Below, piece by piece: positions 1 through 11,046 of a stretch of 64,000 nt of DNA. The notes beneath the pieces are model-generated. The model was given only the letters and a program-made list of their open reading frames with translations, was not told the origin of the DNA and ran no database searches. Position 1 is the stretch's first letter; every line of letters starts with the position of its first letter. Source of the stretch: Anastrepha obliqua (Eukaryota; Arthropoda; Insecta; Diptera; Tephritidae); contig NC_072892.1 of NCBI RefSeq assembly GCF_027943255.1, positions 123,893,792 through 123,957,791 on the forward strand. Reading direction: 5' to 3'. The position numbers and the translations under genes were made by a program.

Positions 1-264
1 CAGTTTTGTTAAGAATTTTTCTCGTTGCTTTCCATAGCGAATAGTTTGCATCTATTGTGGGACTCAGTTGTTGAAGATATTTGAAGATATGAAATTTTGG
101 TGTTTTCTTTAAACTTAAGTACCTTTTTTAGTTCCTTTGTTGGTGATCGCGTCTGTTGCCATTTTCTTCTCAGAGATGCCTTTGTCATTATTAGTCTTTA
201 TATAAATGTTCGAGTTCTTTTTTGTCATGTATTTTGCTAAGTTTTTACGTTTGTCCCTGTCTTT
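1..264. other. unassigned AT-rich DNA
   Basis: No open frame, repeat or RNA signature that I recognise. It precedes the 5'-truncated LINE that becomes readable at about 265. Confidence 0.4.
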
Positions 265-453
265 TACAGCAGGGTGCACACCATATTATCCCTACTTTGA
301 CCAGACTATACAAAGCAAGCTTACTGCTAGGATATTTGCCTACAAAATGGGCTGAGGTTAAGGTTGGATTTATTCCAAAGGTAGGAAAAAAAACCCGAAC
401 AATTTCCTAAATCATACAGACCAAATAGTCTCAGCTCATTTTTCCTTAAAACA

Positions 454-1497
454 ATGAAAAAGATAGTTGATCAGTATATTAGGGAAAACAATCTAGCTAA
501 CTTCCCACTGCATCGACTTCAATTTGCCTATCAACAGGGAAAATCCACTGAGACTGCAATACACAGCCTGGTAACAGTTATTGAAAAGGCTATTGAGTCC
601 AAACAGATAGCTCTATGTGCATTTATTGACATATCAGGAGCAATACTTCAACTCTCGACAGAAGTGAACTATCTTGGCGTAAGTCTTGACAAAACGCTTA
701 CGTGGAATTCCCATATTGAGAGAGTTACTTCAAAATCCACAAGGGCATTCTTTGCATGTACAAGACTTTTTGGTAAGACATGGGGACTAAACCCTAGAAT
801 GATCTTCTGGACATTCACCACAGTTGTGGAACCCATAGTCACTTATGCATCCTTAGCATGGTGGCCCAAGGTCAAGCAAAGAAAGGCAGCAAACGAATTA
901 AACAAACTGCATCGCCTGATATGTGTTGGTATTACAGGGGCTATGAAAACATGTCCTAAGGATGCATTGGGTGTGCTCCTGAACATACCACCGCTTCCAA
1001 TTCTAATTGAAAGGGAAGCTCGCTCGAGTGCCTTAAGATTAAAAGGTATATCTGAATTTAAAAGTGGGGATATGAAAAGACATTTAAAGATCTTGGAAGA
1101 CTTCCTACATAGTCCCATTCTTCATAGGGATGATATACTATCACCCAAACCAATACTCTTCAGGAACTCCCAAGTTATAATTAATGAACGAACAGACTGG
1201 AGAACTAACTCTATCACTTTCAAACCTGGCTCCCAGCTATGGGTTACTGATGGGTCCAAATTGGAAAATGGTAGAACAGGGGTAGGAATCAATGGGCCTA
1301 AATTCAAAAAATCGATTCCGATGGGATTCTACACAACAATATTCCAGGCAGAAATACATGCCATTGAAATATGTGTGAGAGAATGCCTTAGCAGGAAAAT
1401 GAGAGGTACTCACATCTACATACTTTCAGATAGCCAAGCGGCTTCAAAAGCCCTTCTGTCAACAACTATCACCTCTAAATTATTAATGTTTGCCTAA
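454..1497 (+). pseudogene. LINE polyprotein remnant: partial RT fused to RNase H
   Basis: This is the longest open segment of the LINE, 347 codons. Residues about 1-62 are RT fingers/palm up to the first catalytic aspartate (FIDISGA). Residues about 63-200 resume after a deletion with YLGVSLDKTLTWN and the thumb-like region. Residues about 262-345 are RNase H with D (TDGSK), E (AEIHAIE) and D (SDSQAA). The reading frame then fails, and the WIPGH...ADDLAKQ end of RNase H continues in another frame to about 1615. The ATG is internal to the RT domain, so this is not a true start. Polymerase activity is ruled out because the YxDD segment is deleted. Confidence 0.8.
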
Positions 1498-2072
1498 ACC
1501 TTCTCAACACGTTAGGGAACCTCAACATAGTAACACTATGCTGGATTCCGGGACATGAAGGACATGAGGGAAATGAAATGGCTGATGACCTTGCAAAACA
1601 AGAAGCAAATATGTAACTTACTGGTCCTGAGCCTTTCTGTGGACTCACAAAGAAAGAAAACTTGCCGGACACTGGCTAAACTGTGCCGGTCAGCGTCAAG
1701 CCAAACTATTCCTAAGTCGCAACAAAGGAATATCTGACAAACTTCTTTCACTAAACAGAGCAGGTCTGCGTCTGGATATCTTACAGGTCCCTGCAGCCTG
1801 AGGTATAATCTAAATAATATTGGTCTATCCGAGACCAATGTCTGCCGCTTTTGCGAAACGGACATAGAAAGCTCAGAACATGTGCTTTGTGAATGTCCTG
1901 TGTTGGGCAGACAGAGACTTCACCACCTCGGTGGTATCGTAGTATCTCCATACAATCTTTGGAACAACAAACCCAAAATTGTGCTAAAATTTTTAAAAAG
2001 CCTAAAACTCTAGGGTTACAAAATAGGCCTTTCACAATAGATCAGCTCTGGTCGCAGTGCGTAATGGCCTTC

Positions 2073-2089
2073 TAATAATAATAATAATA
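2073..2089 (+). repeat. TAA-repeat LINE tail
   Basis: Five and a half TAA triplets directly follow the C-terminal remnant. A short TAA tail in place of poly(A) is characteristic of I-type LINEs and marks the 3' end of this insertion. Confidence 0.7.
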
Positions 2090-2615
2090 CGTTTGTGTTT
2101 TCTATGTACGAATGAATAGTTTTGAAAAATACGCAAGAACGAAAATAAATGTGACACATAAACGCATTTGTATTTTAATATAATATACATATTTTTTATT
2201 TAAAACCCTATTACTTAGGTGTCCGAGTTCTTTATTGAGCCACTGTATATATATGTCTAAGAATTATTCACGACGATATCTAGGAGTAGCTTTTGAAAGA
2301 CCCTTTATTATAAATTGTAAAACTATGTTGTCGACTATCTCTTTAAGCAGAAATTATGAACAAACCAACAATTTTTCACTCAATTAAAAATACAATACTT
2401 GATTCAATTTCTATTCAGCTTCATTATTTCATCTATACAAATGTAATTTCACACGCTTTTAAGTCTTTGTAAAAGCATCAAATTTCGCACACAAATGACT
2501 AAAGGTATCGAATGCACTTCAATTGTTTAGATTTTACAAAAACGGAATTTTTTATTTTTAGATGCATTTTGCAAGTATTTTTATTTTTAATTTTGCTACC
2601 GATAATATACAAATA
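2090..2615. other. spacer with a possible solo Tc1-type terminus
   Basis: AT-rich spacer between the LINE and the Tigger element. At 2219-2248, read on the minus strand, is TACAGTGGCTCAATAAAGAA, which resembles the start of a Tc1-type inverted repeat next to TA. I could not find a partner end. Nothing else is recognisable. Confidence 0.35.
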
Positions 2616-2639
2616 CAGTAGACTCGGGGTTGAGGGAAC
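2616..2639 (+). repeat. Tigger left terminal inverted repeat
   Basis: Begins CAGTAGACTCGGGGTTGAGG directly after TA at 2614-2615. It matches the reverse complement of 4825-4848 at 23 of 24 positions; the mismatch is the twelfth base. It overlaps the first of the GTTGAGGG motifs that recur in inverted orientation at 2658-2670. Confidence 0.93.
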
Positions 2640-2811
2640 TAATTCGTGCACGGGCTATTCCCCTCAACCCAGACTTTCCCTTCAATTGAGATTAAAATTA
2701 TACATGTACAGAAGTGGGCGGATTATAAATATTTTATTAATACGGTTGTATGTAAGGTAGAGGTACATAGTTTGTGCAGTGAGTGTATTTATTTCATGTA
2801 ATAAAAACATA

Positions 2812-4540
2812 TTATTTAAAGAAGTTCAATCTAGTACTTTGCTTTTTCTTAGCTTCCAGTGATTTTTTCACAATATCCCTGATATTGTTAAGAAAAATGA
2901 TGTGTTCGAGCGAGTTGGTATTGTGTTCAGTCCAATGGATTGCTTTGTCAAAAATTTTAATGGCTTCAGCTGCCTCTATTGTACACTTGTCGCCGTTTAT
3001 TTCGTCATGCTCATCCTCATCCTCATCAGATGCCTCAACAGGTTGATTAACATCATCGATAACGCCTTCAGTACCATTAGCGCAATCGTCATCTATTCCT
3101 GTCCATATTCTTAGTTCGTTGACACTTAGGTTTGACTGAAATAAAAAAATTATGGCATGTTAAGTGCACGTATAACTGTAATGATTGTGTTTTTTACCTG
3201 TGGAAATGCAGTTTCAGTTAAATTGAGTAATTCTTCAAATTCGGAATGTTGTTGTGCAACTATCTGCCGTCTTAAAACACTGAGGGGCACATCATCCTCG
3301 ATACACTCGTCATTGTTTATCGGATGTTTATAGTCAAGTAATGGACACCAACATTTTTTAATAACGTCGGCATCGACTTTTTGCCATGCTTGGGTCAAAA
3401 GGCAAATGGCATCTTTCAAAGTAATTTTTTTTAAAAAGTCGGCTATTTCGTCTTTACCAATAGCTGCTTTTAATAAATTTGTTCTATAGTGCAACTTGGT
3501 TAACCTTATTAAATTCTGGTCCATCGGCTGGAGAAGGGGTGTTACATTTGGTGGCATATATAAAACGAAAATTGAACCACATTCTGTTTTTAATAACTTT
3601 TGTTTTAGATGGCACGGTGCATTATCTAAGATCAAAACAGCTTTGACTGGTAGACCCTCGTGCATTAGGAATGTGGTAACCTAAAAAACAAAAAAAAATT
3701 ATTTAGTTCAATTTATTATTTACTATGTTATGATTTAATAATTTAATTTACCTCTGGTACAAAGGAATTGTGGAACCATTCTTCGAAAATGTCCGCAGTC
3801 ATCCATGCTCTTTTTGAGCACCTGTAGTTCAACGGAAGCTGAAAATTTCTGAATGATCGTGGTTTTTTGGGTTGACCTATTACTAATGGCTTTAATTTGT
3901 GTTTGCCAGTTGCATTAGTGAACACTAAAACTGTGACTCGCGCCTTTTCACTTTTTCTTCCGCACGCATTTTTTTCATTTGAGCTAACGTATGTTTTGTC
4001 TGGCAGTAATTTCCAAAATAATCCAGTTTCGTCAGCATTGTAAACCTGGTTTTCATCCAACTGTAAATCATTTTTTAGTCGCCAAAACTTTGCCTTGAAT
4101 GCTGGCACTGCTTCTTGATCAGAAGACAGTTTTTCACCGCAAATTTTCCACAATCTAATTCCAAATCTAGCCTTGAATCCATTTAGCCAGCCCGAACTTG
4201 CGTTAAAACCACTTCCATTTCCATAAATTTTTGCATGGAGTTCTTTAGCTTTTTCTTTAATAAGGTTTCCAGATATTGGAATATATCGACTTCTTTGAGT
4301 GATGAACCATTTATATAGCTTAGTTTCCATATTAGCAAACTCACCCTTCTTCAGAGACTTCCGTTTAATGCTGCACGCTGTCGATGCTTTTAAAATCTTT
4401 CTTTTGCCATTTTTTATACGTGATATGGTCGATTTGGTAACACCATATTGATAAGCCAATGATTTTAATGTAAACCCTTTATCGAGCTTTTGTATAATTT
4501 CATATTTTGTTTTGAGGGGTAAAAACCTTTTCGCTTTCAT
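2812..4540 (-). CDS. Tigger/pogo-like transposase, three exons, intact
   Basis: Predicted exons are 4540-3752, 3680-3198 and 3135-2812. They are separated by introns of 71 bp (3751-3681) and 62 bp (3197-3136), both GT...AG, both phase 0, with pyrimidine-rich acceptors. The joined product would be 531 residues with no internal stop. Residues about 5-52 form a CENP-B N-terminal helix-turn-helix (YEIIQKLDKG, GVTKSTISRI). Residues about 65-130 form the second, Tc5/CENP-B-type DNA-binding helix domain. The catalytic triad is visible as D170 (YNADETGL), D282 (LILDNAPCH) and D317 (QPMDQ). The C-terminus is acidic (EASDEDEDEHDE) and ends RLNFFK, as in pogo relatives. Without splicing the first exon reads into stop after ten intronic bases, so splicing is required. 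It sits alone between the element's inverted repeats. A domesticated JRKL-like host gene is unlikely because TIRs and TA duplication are present. Confidence 0.9.
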
Positions 4541-4824
4541 AGTTAACTAGCAAAAGCAAATCACTATCTTATTTCGCACAATTGTTTCAACGCACTGAAC
4601 CGAACTAAATAGCTTTACATTGGACAATGTACACAATATACATATATGTATATGTATATACCAATCATATACGCATTCTAATATAACTGTAAAATAACTG
4701 AAATTGCATAAAAATTTTGAGGTTCCTTCTACTCGGTACTTATTAGATTGAAAGTTCCCTCTACAGAGTATTCAATGTAAGAATTTTTGGGGTCCCCTCA
4801 ACCGAGTAGTACCCTCAATCCGGG

Positions 4825-4848
4825 GTTCCCTCAACCGCGAGTCTACTG
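4825..4848 (-). repeat. Tigger right terminal inverted repeat
   Basis: Ends GTCTACTG immediately before TA at 4849-4850. Just inside it are two more CCCTCAAYC copies in the same orientation (4794-4804 and 4811-4822), making a three-copy cluster with the one inside this repeat at 4828-4839. Confidence 0.92.
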
Positions 4849-4850
4849 TA

Positions 4851-5803
4851 TATGTATATATATTTAAATACTATATATAGCCATATTTGTGGAACATTTC
4901 CGAAACAAACAGCAGACACGAGACAACACAAAAGCGGCAATACAATCAATTTAACGAAACAAAAGCTTTTTGAGGCATTGATTGGATATTGAGGGCAAAC
5001 TGATGGCCACAGAAAATCCCATGGATACAAACGTGAGCACAAAAGTAGATCAACGCTAACGTAGAATTCAATCAAACAATAACGAAAGCGCAGTGTAACA
5101 ACAACATTTAACCATTTAGTCATGTATATGTGTGAGTGTGTGTGTGTGTGAGCGGGCGTCTATTTCATAGTATCTAAAAGATCTATTTATTCATTGTATG
5201 CGAGTGCTAACGAACTAAACTAAAAGCCAAAGCGATACACACACACGCACATGCATATGTATGAACATACAGATCTATACATACACTTGCATTGGCATTA
5301 GTGAGAGCAAATGAAAATGGCCAGTATAAATATGTGTACACCTCGTATTAAAGGAAACAGAGACACAGGATAAATGCATGAACGGCTCGGTGAATGCTTT
5401 CAAATGCAGGCAAATCCAGGCAAATAAATGAGCGTCTGACCTGGTTGTAGTGGAGGCAACCTCTATTAATAACAAAAGGGCAACAACAAAAAGTGCATAC
5501 ATACGCATGCGTATGCACTGACGATTACAACAAATACTAAATGTTGCTATGCACTAAAAGGTTGCCCAAAATTCATCAAACTCACAAACGATAACACCTG
5601 TAATATTCGCACAGTCATGCAGTTGCGTATGCCTTGTAGGAAAAAATACATCTACTCTACCACTACTACTCTATATTGTTGTTTCGGGAACTAATAATTG
5701 AGTGATGCTAAAATTGCATAAGCTGAGCTGGTCAGCTTTCTTGATGCCTAAACAGGGTGTGGTAGCAAAATATTGGAGCACTAATTTATACTAAATTCGT
5801 TTC
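4851..5803. other. unassigned spacer with short TG/CA tracts
   Basis: AT-rich DNA with a TG/GTGAG microsatellite at about 5128-5150 and a CA tract at 5236-5248. Scattered short open frames show no recognisable motifs. The end of this stretch leads into the R1-like LINE fragment. Confidence 0.4.
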
Positions 5804-6904
5804 GAATACCGGCTAAGGATTCTCCAGAGCTACATGAATAAGCGTGCACTGTTGTACGACACACCAGAAACAAAAGCGATAACGTCTGGCGCAGCTCAAG
5901 GATGTATTATTGGTCCCGAGTTCTGGAATCTGAGCTACAACGAGATATAGAGCATAGAAATGCCAGAAGATACACATCTAGTTGGATACGCGGACGATAT
6001 AGCTGCAGTCATACCAGCTCGGGACACTGAGGACACTAGTAGGAAGCTGAACCAAGTTATGATAAGGACAGAAATATGGCTTGAGGACCACGGTCTGGAA
6101 CTCGCCAAACATAAAACCTAAGTCATCCTTATCACACGAGGTCACATAACACTCGAGCTCAGCATGCAAATAGGCGACACGTCCTTAGTGACCCAAAAAG
6201 TAGTAAAATATGATACTTAAGTACTCAACTTGACAGCAGCCATGATACGGCATGTGACTACCAAAGCAGCAAAGGTCAGAGGTATGCTAAGTAGATTAAT
6301 GTCAAATATAGGTGGGTCAACACAGAGCAAAGGAATGCTAATTATGGCGGCCATAAACTCAATTCTCCTGTACGGCAGCGAAGTATAGGGAATCGTGCTT
6401 AACTGTAAAGCCAAGCGCAAAGCACTGTAGGCTATGCAACGAACAGCGGCACTCAGAGTTGCCTCAGCCTACCGCACTGTCTCAGGCGCAGCAATTTTTG
6501 TGAGCAGCGGGCAGATACTCGTCGACCTCATGGTTCGGGAACGAATCGATGCGTGGGACTCCAAAAAGAAATACGTCATCATTAGCATCTCAGAACAGAG
6601 ATGTCAAACCATATTGCGGTGGCAAAGTCGCTGTGACACTGAACCGAGTGGCAGATGGACGGCGAAACTTATTCCATCAATTGACAAATGGGTCCAAACG
6701 AACTTCGGGGAAGTGAACACCTTCTTAACTCAGTTCCTCTCGGGCCACGGATACTTCCGCAGGTACTTGTGTATACCGCATGGGCAAGGTAACCAAGTGG
6801 ATATATTGCGAAGCGGAAGGATCGTTTTAGTAGCCACACCACACGACGCAGTATACGACGGTCGCTGTAAGTGCGAAGGCGCCTTCTTGAGTCTTAACAC
6901 ATAA
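5804..6904 (+). pseudogene. R1-clade LINE reverse transcriptase remnant
   Basis: One reading frame of 367 codons runs without frameshift from the RT palm to the C-terminal domain. It is interrupted by five stops starting at 5948, 6119, 6218, 6386 and 6428. Visible landmarks are GAAQGCIIGPEFWN (motif B), the catalytic YADD at 5987-5998, and the R1-type C-terminal block MQRTAALRVASAYRTVS...FLTQFLSGHGYF. No RNase H follows the RT, as expected for R1. The pattern of stops without indels suggests decay mainly by point mutation. The 5' half of the element is missing. Confidence 0.8.
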
Positions 6905-7139
6905 AAATAAGGGCGTGGTTGTCATCCGTTGTCGATAATATGTCCTTGGGATCTAAATCGAGTATAGAGAAATAAGAATATTTTTTTTCCTGTACTGAGC
7001 CCAATGACCGCCACTTCGACCTAAATGATCGTTTTAGAGATTTTAGAGGTAGCTAATTCTATCCCTAATGATTAGAACTATTTCCTTAAATGTATTACAG
7101 CAGGTTCTATTTAACGTAAATGTTCACTGCCCCTAGGTG
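6905..7139. other. LINE 3' flank or untranslated remnant
   Basis: Directly follows the R1-like coding remnant and may be its 3' untranslated region. No poly(A) or repeat tail is evident, and no other feature was seen. Confidence 0.35.
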
Positions 7140-8060
7140 GGATCTTGTTTGGAAGCCAAATTCTTGCAGTCAATTTTCCGCTTTGCGGACAAATTTCGGA
7201 ATACCTGCAGCATTTTTGATTTCATTCGGATTCATTTGAATTTGAAGAGAGCTGTGCAGTCTTGTCTGTGCGAAGGGAATACAGTTGCATAAGATATACT
7301 CTATAGTTTCATCATTCTCATCCAAGAAGTCTGATTTCTAATGTGAATTTTTCAGATATTGTAATTTAAAAGTGACCTATCAGAAAACCAACTATTTTCC
7401 TGATGTCTACTTTACGCATGTTATGCGGTTCCCTATTGTAGACAAAAGGTCTTGTAAGCCTTGTCTTGTGACTTCTTATTGAGTAATTTTTTGCGTTTAG
7501 ATAAGATAAGATAAGATAAGAGTTTATTAAGTAGAAAAACGTTACAATACTTATGTTATCGCACAATTTACAGAATATGATTTAAATCTTAATTCTACAT
7601 CATTATATTTGTATATTTATCCCAAATATTTAACCTACATTTAGCTTCTGCCCATTTGGCACATGAGTATTGGTCTAGACTGTGAAAATCTGCTGCCGAC
7701 CCTGGCAATTTTATTACCTTTCATCCTCAGTTAGCCGGAACTCAGCAAAGTACAATTTCATTTGTTTCACTAAGTTGACGTAGGTGGTTAAGGCATTCGT
7801 GCACTAGTTTCGATGCCACAGAATGGGAAGCTAGAGCTTTTAATGCTGTTTCACTGTCCCAGTACACAGCTATGTATGCAACCATGTTGGCTCTCATATA
7901 ATTTATTCTCGCACAGTTTGAAATTGCTTGAATTTCAGCCTGAAAAACCCTAAGCCATTTGCCGATTGCTTCGGAGATTTTCGTATTTGGACCATAGATT
8001 CCCGCACTGACTCCAGCGGAAAGCAATACGTTTAACGAGATTGGGCGAAATTTATTAAGT
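7140..8060 (-). mobile_element. degenerate RNase-H LINE, interrupted
   Basis: The minus strand carries an RNase H segment at about 8060-7742 (GIYGPNTKISE, VFQAEIQAI, WDSETALKALAS, EIVLC.VPA). After a 240-bp interval comes a C-terminal segment at about 7480-7150 (RKVDIRKIVGFLIGHF, then DENDETIEYILCNC...AQTRL in a second frame). The order matches RNase-H-bearing LINEs, so the two parts probably belong to one element. The DSD catalytic aspartate reads as DSE with a conservative neighbour, and several frames are broken. The interval contains an (AGATA)n tract at 7499-7522 and may be a secondary insertion. Confidence 0.65.
7499..7522 (+). repeat. (AGATA)n pentanucleotide tract
   Basis: Four to five tandem AGATA units lie inside the minus-strand LINE remnant. 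They may be the repetitive 3' tail of a small inserted retroelement, since they abut the point where the LINE coding similarity resumes. Confidence 0.6.
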
Positions 8061-8101
8061 CGCTGTCGAGATACATGCATGTTATCACAAGGTAGCAACA
8101 C

Positions 8102-9180
8102 CCATTTTGCAAAATTTGACTTGTATCAAATTTATTTTATTAGTTCCTCATTTCTACCAAATTTCAGTAATTTTGCGAATCAAATTTTTTCATTTTTTTT
8201 TTCAAAATTAGTTTTATGTGCAAGGCGGGTCTGGTGTTTGAACGATTACGGGCATTTTCAATGCCAAACTTCGTTGGAGAATGAGTAATATTTATATTTA
8301 CCAAGTTTGTTTAATAAAATAAAAATGGTTCGAGTTATAGTGCACACGAACAAATAGGCATGGTTAAATAACTCCCTTGATCACTCTGAGCATTCTCTTA
8401 TGTACCCTACAGCTACTTATATATCTGTCTCGATTCCTTATGCTGGTAATACAACCGTTTTGTGAATAAAATTGTAATACCCATGGGAACAAGTGCACGG
8501 GTAAAACAGTGACTGTACTTACCTTTTTTATTTTTTTATTTTATTTTATACAAACGTTTGTAGTAAAAGTATGAGAGTTTAGGAGTAACCGGTTTATTCG
8601 TGTAGTGATGAAATCTGTAATATAAATAAACCCATTATAAATTTTTTGCATATAAATACGGAGATATGTTTAATGGAAAATCGGAAAGAAAGAGATAAAA
8701 TATATGTATCTTAACCCATATTTTATCGCCAAACTGTACACGGAAAGTTAAATTACTAATAATGAAGTTCACGATTTAAATGAACACGAAAAAATATTTT
8801 TGCTGAAAAAATTTTAGCTCCCATAATATCTGGTGGTATTCAGTTCTTTGGAGGCAAAGGAAATTCTTATGGGAATAGTGCAATGCAAGCAAATGAAGCG
8901 TACTACGCTTAGATGTCATAGTGAATAATTTCTAGATGGGTTTTATGTCATCTTTGACGTTTTTAAAGTAGACAGATGTACTATTTTACACACGCGTTAA
9001 AATTATTGAAACTTATTATGGAAATGGTCGATCTTTAATTGTAACATATGACGAAATTCGTGACCTTGTTTTTCTGGTGGAAATAATCGTCACATGCAGT
9101 TATGGTTCTGATATGTACTTGTACGAAACACACCGATTTAAAAGTTGTAATTTTCTTTATAAAGTTCGCCATTAATTGGA
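8102..9180. other. unassigned AT-rich DNA
   Basis: About 1.1 kb with T-rich runs and no supported gene, repeat or RNA. The stretch ends at the first recognisable codons of the mariner relic. Confidence 0.4.
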
Positions 9181-9866
9181 AATATCAGGCGGTCATGCTG
9201 AATCTGTTGCAAATCGCACGAAAAAACGAGGATCCATCCGATCTACAGAATTTATACGATCATCGACGAGGGCACTTCAAGGCACTTGCGAAGGAGATTA
9301 ATGTTTCTGAGGGTCTTATCCGTGGAGTTTTCAATAAAGGTCAACTGCAACTTATAATCCTAATGCAGTTTATTTCGAACTAAATACGAGAACATTTTCT
9401 AAATAAAATTAAACACCCTAAAATACCTGAGATGTTATGGTTTTTGTCTGACAAAAAAAATTTGAACAAGTCCAAAAGTCCAACCGCAGAAATTATCAGA
9501 ATGAGATATAACTTTGTTCCAATCCTACAGAGGTTTCTGTTGCAATACACACGAAATTCGCAGCCAATTTTATGGTTCTAGGTATATTGAGCAAAAAATA
9601 GCAAGTCCTTCTACCAGCACTTGTCTTTAGCCAAGGATTTCGAGTGAACTCTACTGCATATATCGAGGTTCTGAGACAGTAGTGAAACCCTGGATTGATA
9701 GAATATGCGTTGATAGCCAATGCAACATTCAGAAAGGCTCTGCACCTTCACACAAAGCGATAGCGACACTACATTGGATGGCTGAAAATTTCCGTGACTA
9801 CATAACTGCCAAATTGATGGTCGCCTAACTCACCTGACCTTACTCCTCCGGACTACAACGTGTGGG
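9181..9866 (+). mobile_element. degenerate DD41D (rosa-like) mariner
   Basis: Pieces of one transposase appear in order but in shifting frames. They are a helix-turn-helix-like segment (ALAKEINVSEGLIRGVF, about 9277-9335), FLNKIKHPKIPEMLWFLSDKKN (first catalytic D in LSDKK, about 9390-9455), NFMVLGILSKK, GFRVNSTAYIEVLR, VKPWIDRICVDSQCN, GSAPSHKAIATLHWMAENF and WSPNSPDLTPPDYNVWG. The spacing and NSTAYIEVL / VKPWID wording fit the rosa-type mariner clade described from fruit flies. The end is cut off by a minus-strand LINE starting at 9867. A second, shorter copy is at 61770-62125. Confidence 0.65.
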
Positions 9867-10470
9867 GCGTTGGTTGGTTGGTTAAATTGGCGATTCTTCC
9901 AGAATCCAACTAGCGCTTCTGCACCATTTTGCTGCCACATCCTCGTTACCATCTTGTTTAAAAGTAATTTACAGCAAGAGTATATCCAGTCTGTGCGGTA
10001 TAAGAACCTTATTAGGTTGTTGACGTCTAAGTCAGACAGTCGTTTGAAACTCTCGAACAATGGTTGGTCATTCGGAGCTGTTTGCTTGACTACACCTTAT
10101 GGTGTGAATACCGATTCTGCAAGAGCGTTATTCACGGCAGATCCCCCTCTTGCCAGTTCATCTGCTTTTCTGTTACCTTCAACGTTCCGATGTCCCGAAA
10201 CCCAGATTAAGGTACCTTTATGGTTTGCACTCAAGGTGGTAAGGCTATTTCTACTTGTTTCCACCACTTTAGAGGTTGTTGTCGCCAAACCCAATGTCTG
10301 GATTGCAGCTTTGCTATCCGAAAGAATAGCGATATTGCCCTTAAAAGAGAAATCTGCGATTAATAGCATACAGCCTTCCCCAATTGCCAGTACTTCCCCC
10401 TAGAAGACACTGCTGGAATCAGGGAGACGCAAAGTTTTTTCAATTTTAAGTCTGCTCGGGTTGTATGTAA
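9867..10470 (-). mobile_element. RNase-H LINE 3' fragment
   Basis: Read from 10470 down, the segment gives LRLPDSSSVF-stop-GEVLAIGEG, then SFKGNIAILSDSKAAIQTL, WVSGHRNVEGNRKADELARGG and a C-terminal FKRLSDLDVNNLIRFLYRTDWI. This is RNase H and the extreme C-terminus of an I-type LINE. The TAG at about 10400 replaces the codon before the conserved glutamate. The 3' end shows CCAACCAACCAA-type repeats (9867-9878), placed exactly where the mariner relic stops, which suggests the LINE inserted into the mariner. Confidence 0.7.
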
Positions 10471-10659
10471 GCATGTGTGTATGTATGAATAAATCTAACG
10501 GAATCTTTGAGCTTAATTTTCACTGGCTTCTAAAAATCTGATCGACTTGGAATTTTGCACACCTATCAAGGGCCGATGACAATGCAATAATTTGATAAAA
10601 GTTTTTCATTATCCTCATTAGGATTGCCAGGATTAATATTTTCCTTTTTAGATCTTCGG

Positions 10660-11046
10660 TAGAAGAGTAAGAAAGACAGAGCTAACGCGGGTTCTAAGAT
10701 GAGCTGTGGTGTGGGAGCTGGCTTCCATTCGGAGCCACTCAACCTATCTCAATCAATTCGTCTTCCTGATTATGCTACCGTGTTCCAGGCAGAACTTTTA
10801 GCGATCAGAGAAGCATGCAAATCCCTAGAACTCTACAAGGAAGTTGGTGCAAGAGTAGCTATCTTCTCAGACAGTCAAGCAGCTATTAAGGCCTTAGACT
10901 CCAACTACATTTCATCCATGCCCGCGCTCTCCGAGTTACTCTTACTGATTTCGGGAGTCTACGACTTACTCTTTCGAATTCGAACTTGCTCGGGCACGCG
11001 GCACTGCAGTACGAATAGAAGGCTAAAACGTTTTCAGAGTAGTTGA
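10660..11046 (+). mobile_element. RNase H fragment of a LINE
   Basis: An open stretch reads GSKMSCGVGAGFHSE, YATVFQAELLAIREACKSLE and IFSDSQAAIKALDS, the first three catalytic blocks of LINE RNase H, then loses similarity at about 10920. The ATG at 10699 is internal to the domain. Neighbouring DNA shows no RT, so this is a short stranded piece. Confidence 0.7.

Larger units (their letters stand above)
265..2089 (+). mobile_element. 5'-truncated I-like LINE with RT, RNase H and TAA tail
   Basis: The translation shows, in order, a reverse-transcriptase fragment (GYLPTKWAEVKVGFIPK, then SYRPNSLSSFFLKTM), an RNase H domain (VTDGSK, FQAEIHAIE, LSDSQAA, WIPGH, ADDLAKQEA) and a C-terminal cysteine motif CRFC...EHVLCEC at about 1843-1898. 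The element ends in a run of TAA triplets, the 3' tail known from I-factor-type elements. It is defective. An 8-A run at 386-393 shifts the frame. The RT is joined at about 642 from motif A (FIDISGA) straight to the thumb region, so the catalytic YxDD box is missing. A second frameshift near 1480 breaks RNase H, and a stop lies near 1615. I-clade placement rests on RNase H plus the TAA tail; a related RNase-H LINE clade is possible. Confidence 0.8.
2616..4848 (-). mobile_element. complete Tigger/pogo-like DNA transposon
   Basis: The element is 2233 bp, bounded by 24-bp terminal inverted repeats (2616-2639 and 4825-4848) that differ at one position. It is flanked on both sides by TA (2614-2615 and 4849-4850), the target duplication used by the Tc1/mariner/pogo superfamily. 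Inside lies a single minus-strand transposase gene with CENP-B-type DNA-binding helices and a DDE/D catalytic domain. Extra copies of a CCCTCAAYC motif sit near both ends (2658-2670, 4794-4804, 4811-4822, 4828-4839) and are candidate transposase-binding sites. Near-identical repeats, an intact duplication and an undamaged open frame suggest a recent insertion. It is the only element here that looks able to encode an intact transposase. Confidence 0.93.

Noticed and set aside
2219..2248. Complete Tc1-type element
   Set aside because: Only one terminus-like sequence beside TA; no second end and no transposase nearby.
9496..9720. Minus-strand 74-codon open frame resembling the frame at 61780-62016
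   Set aside because: Both are antisense shadows of the same mariner family, so their similarity reflects the real plus/minus coding remnants, not a gene.
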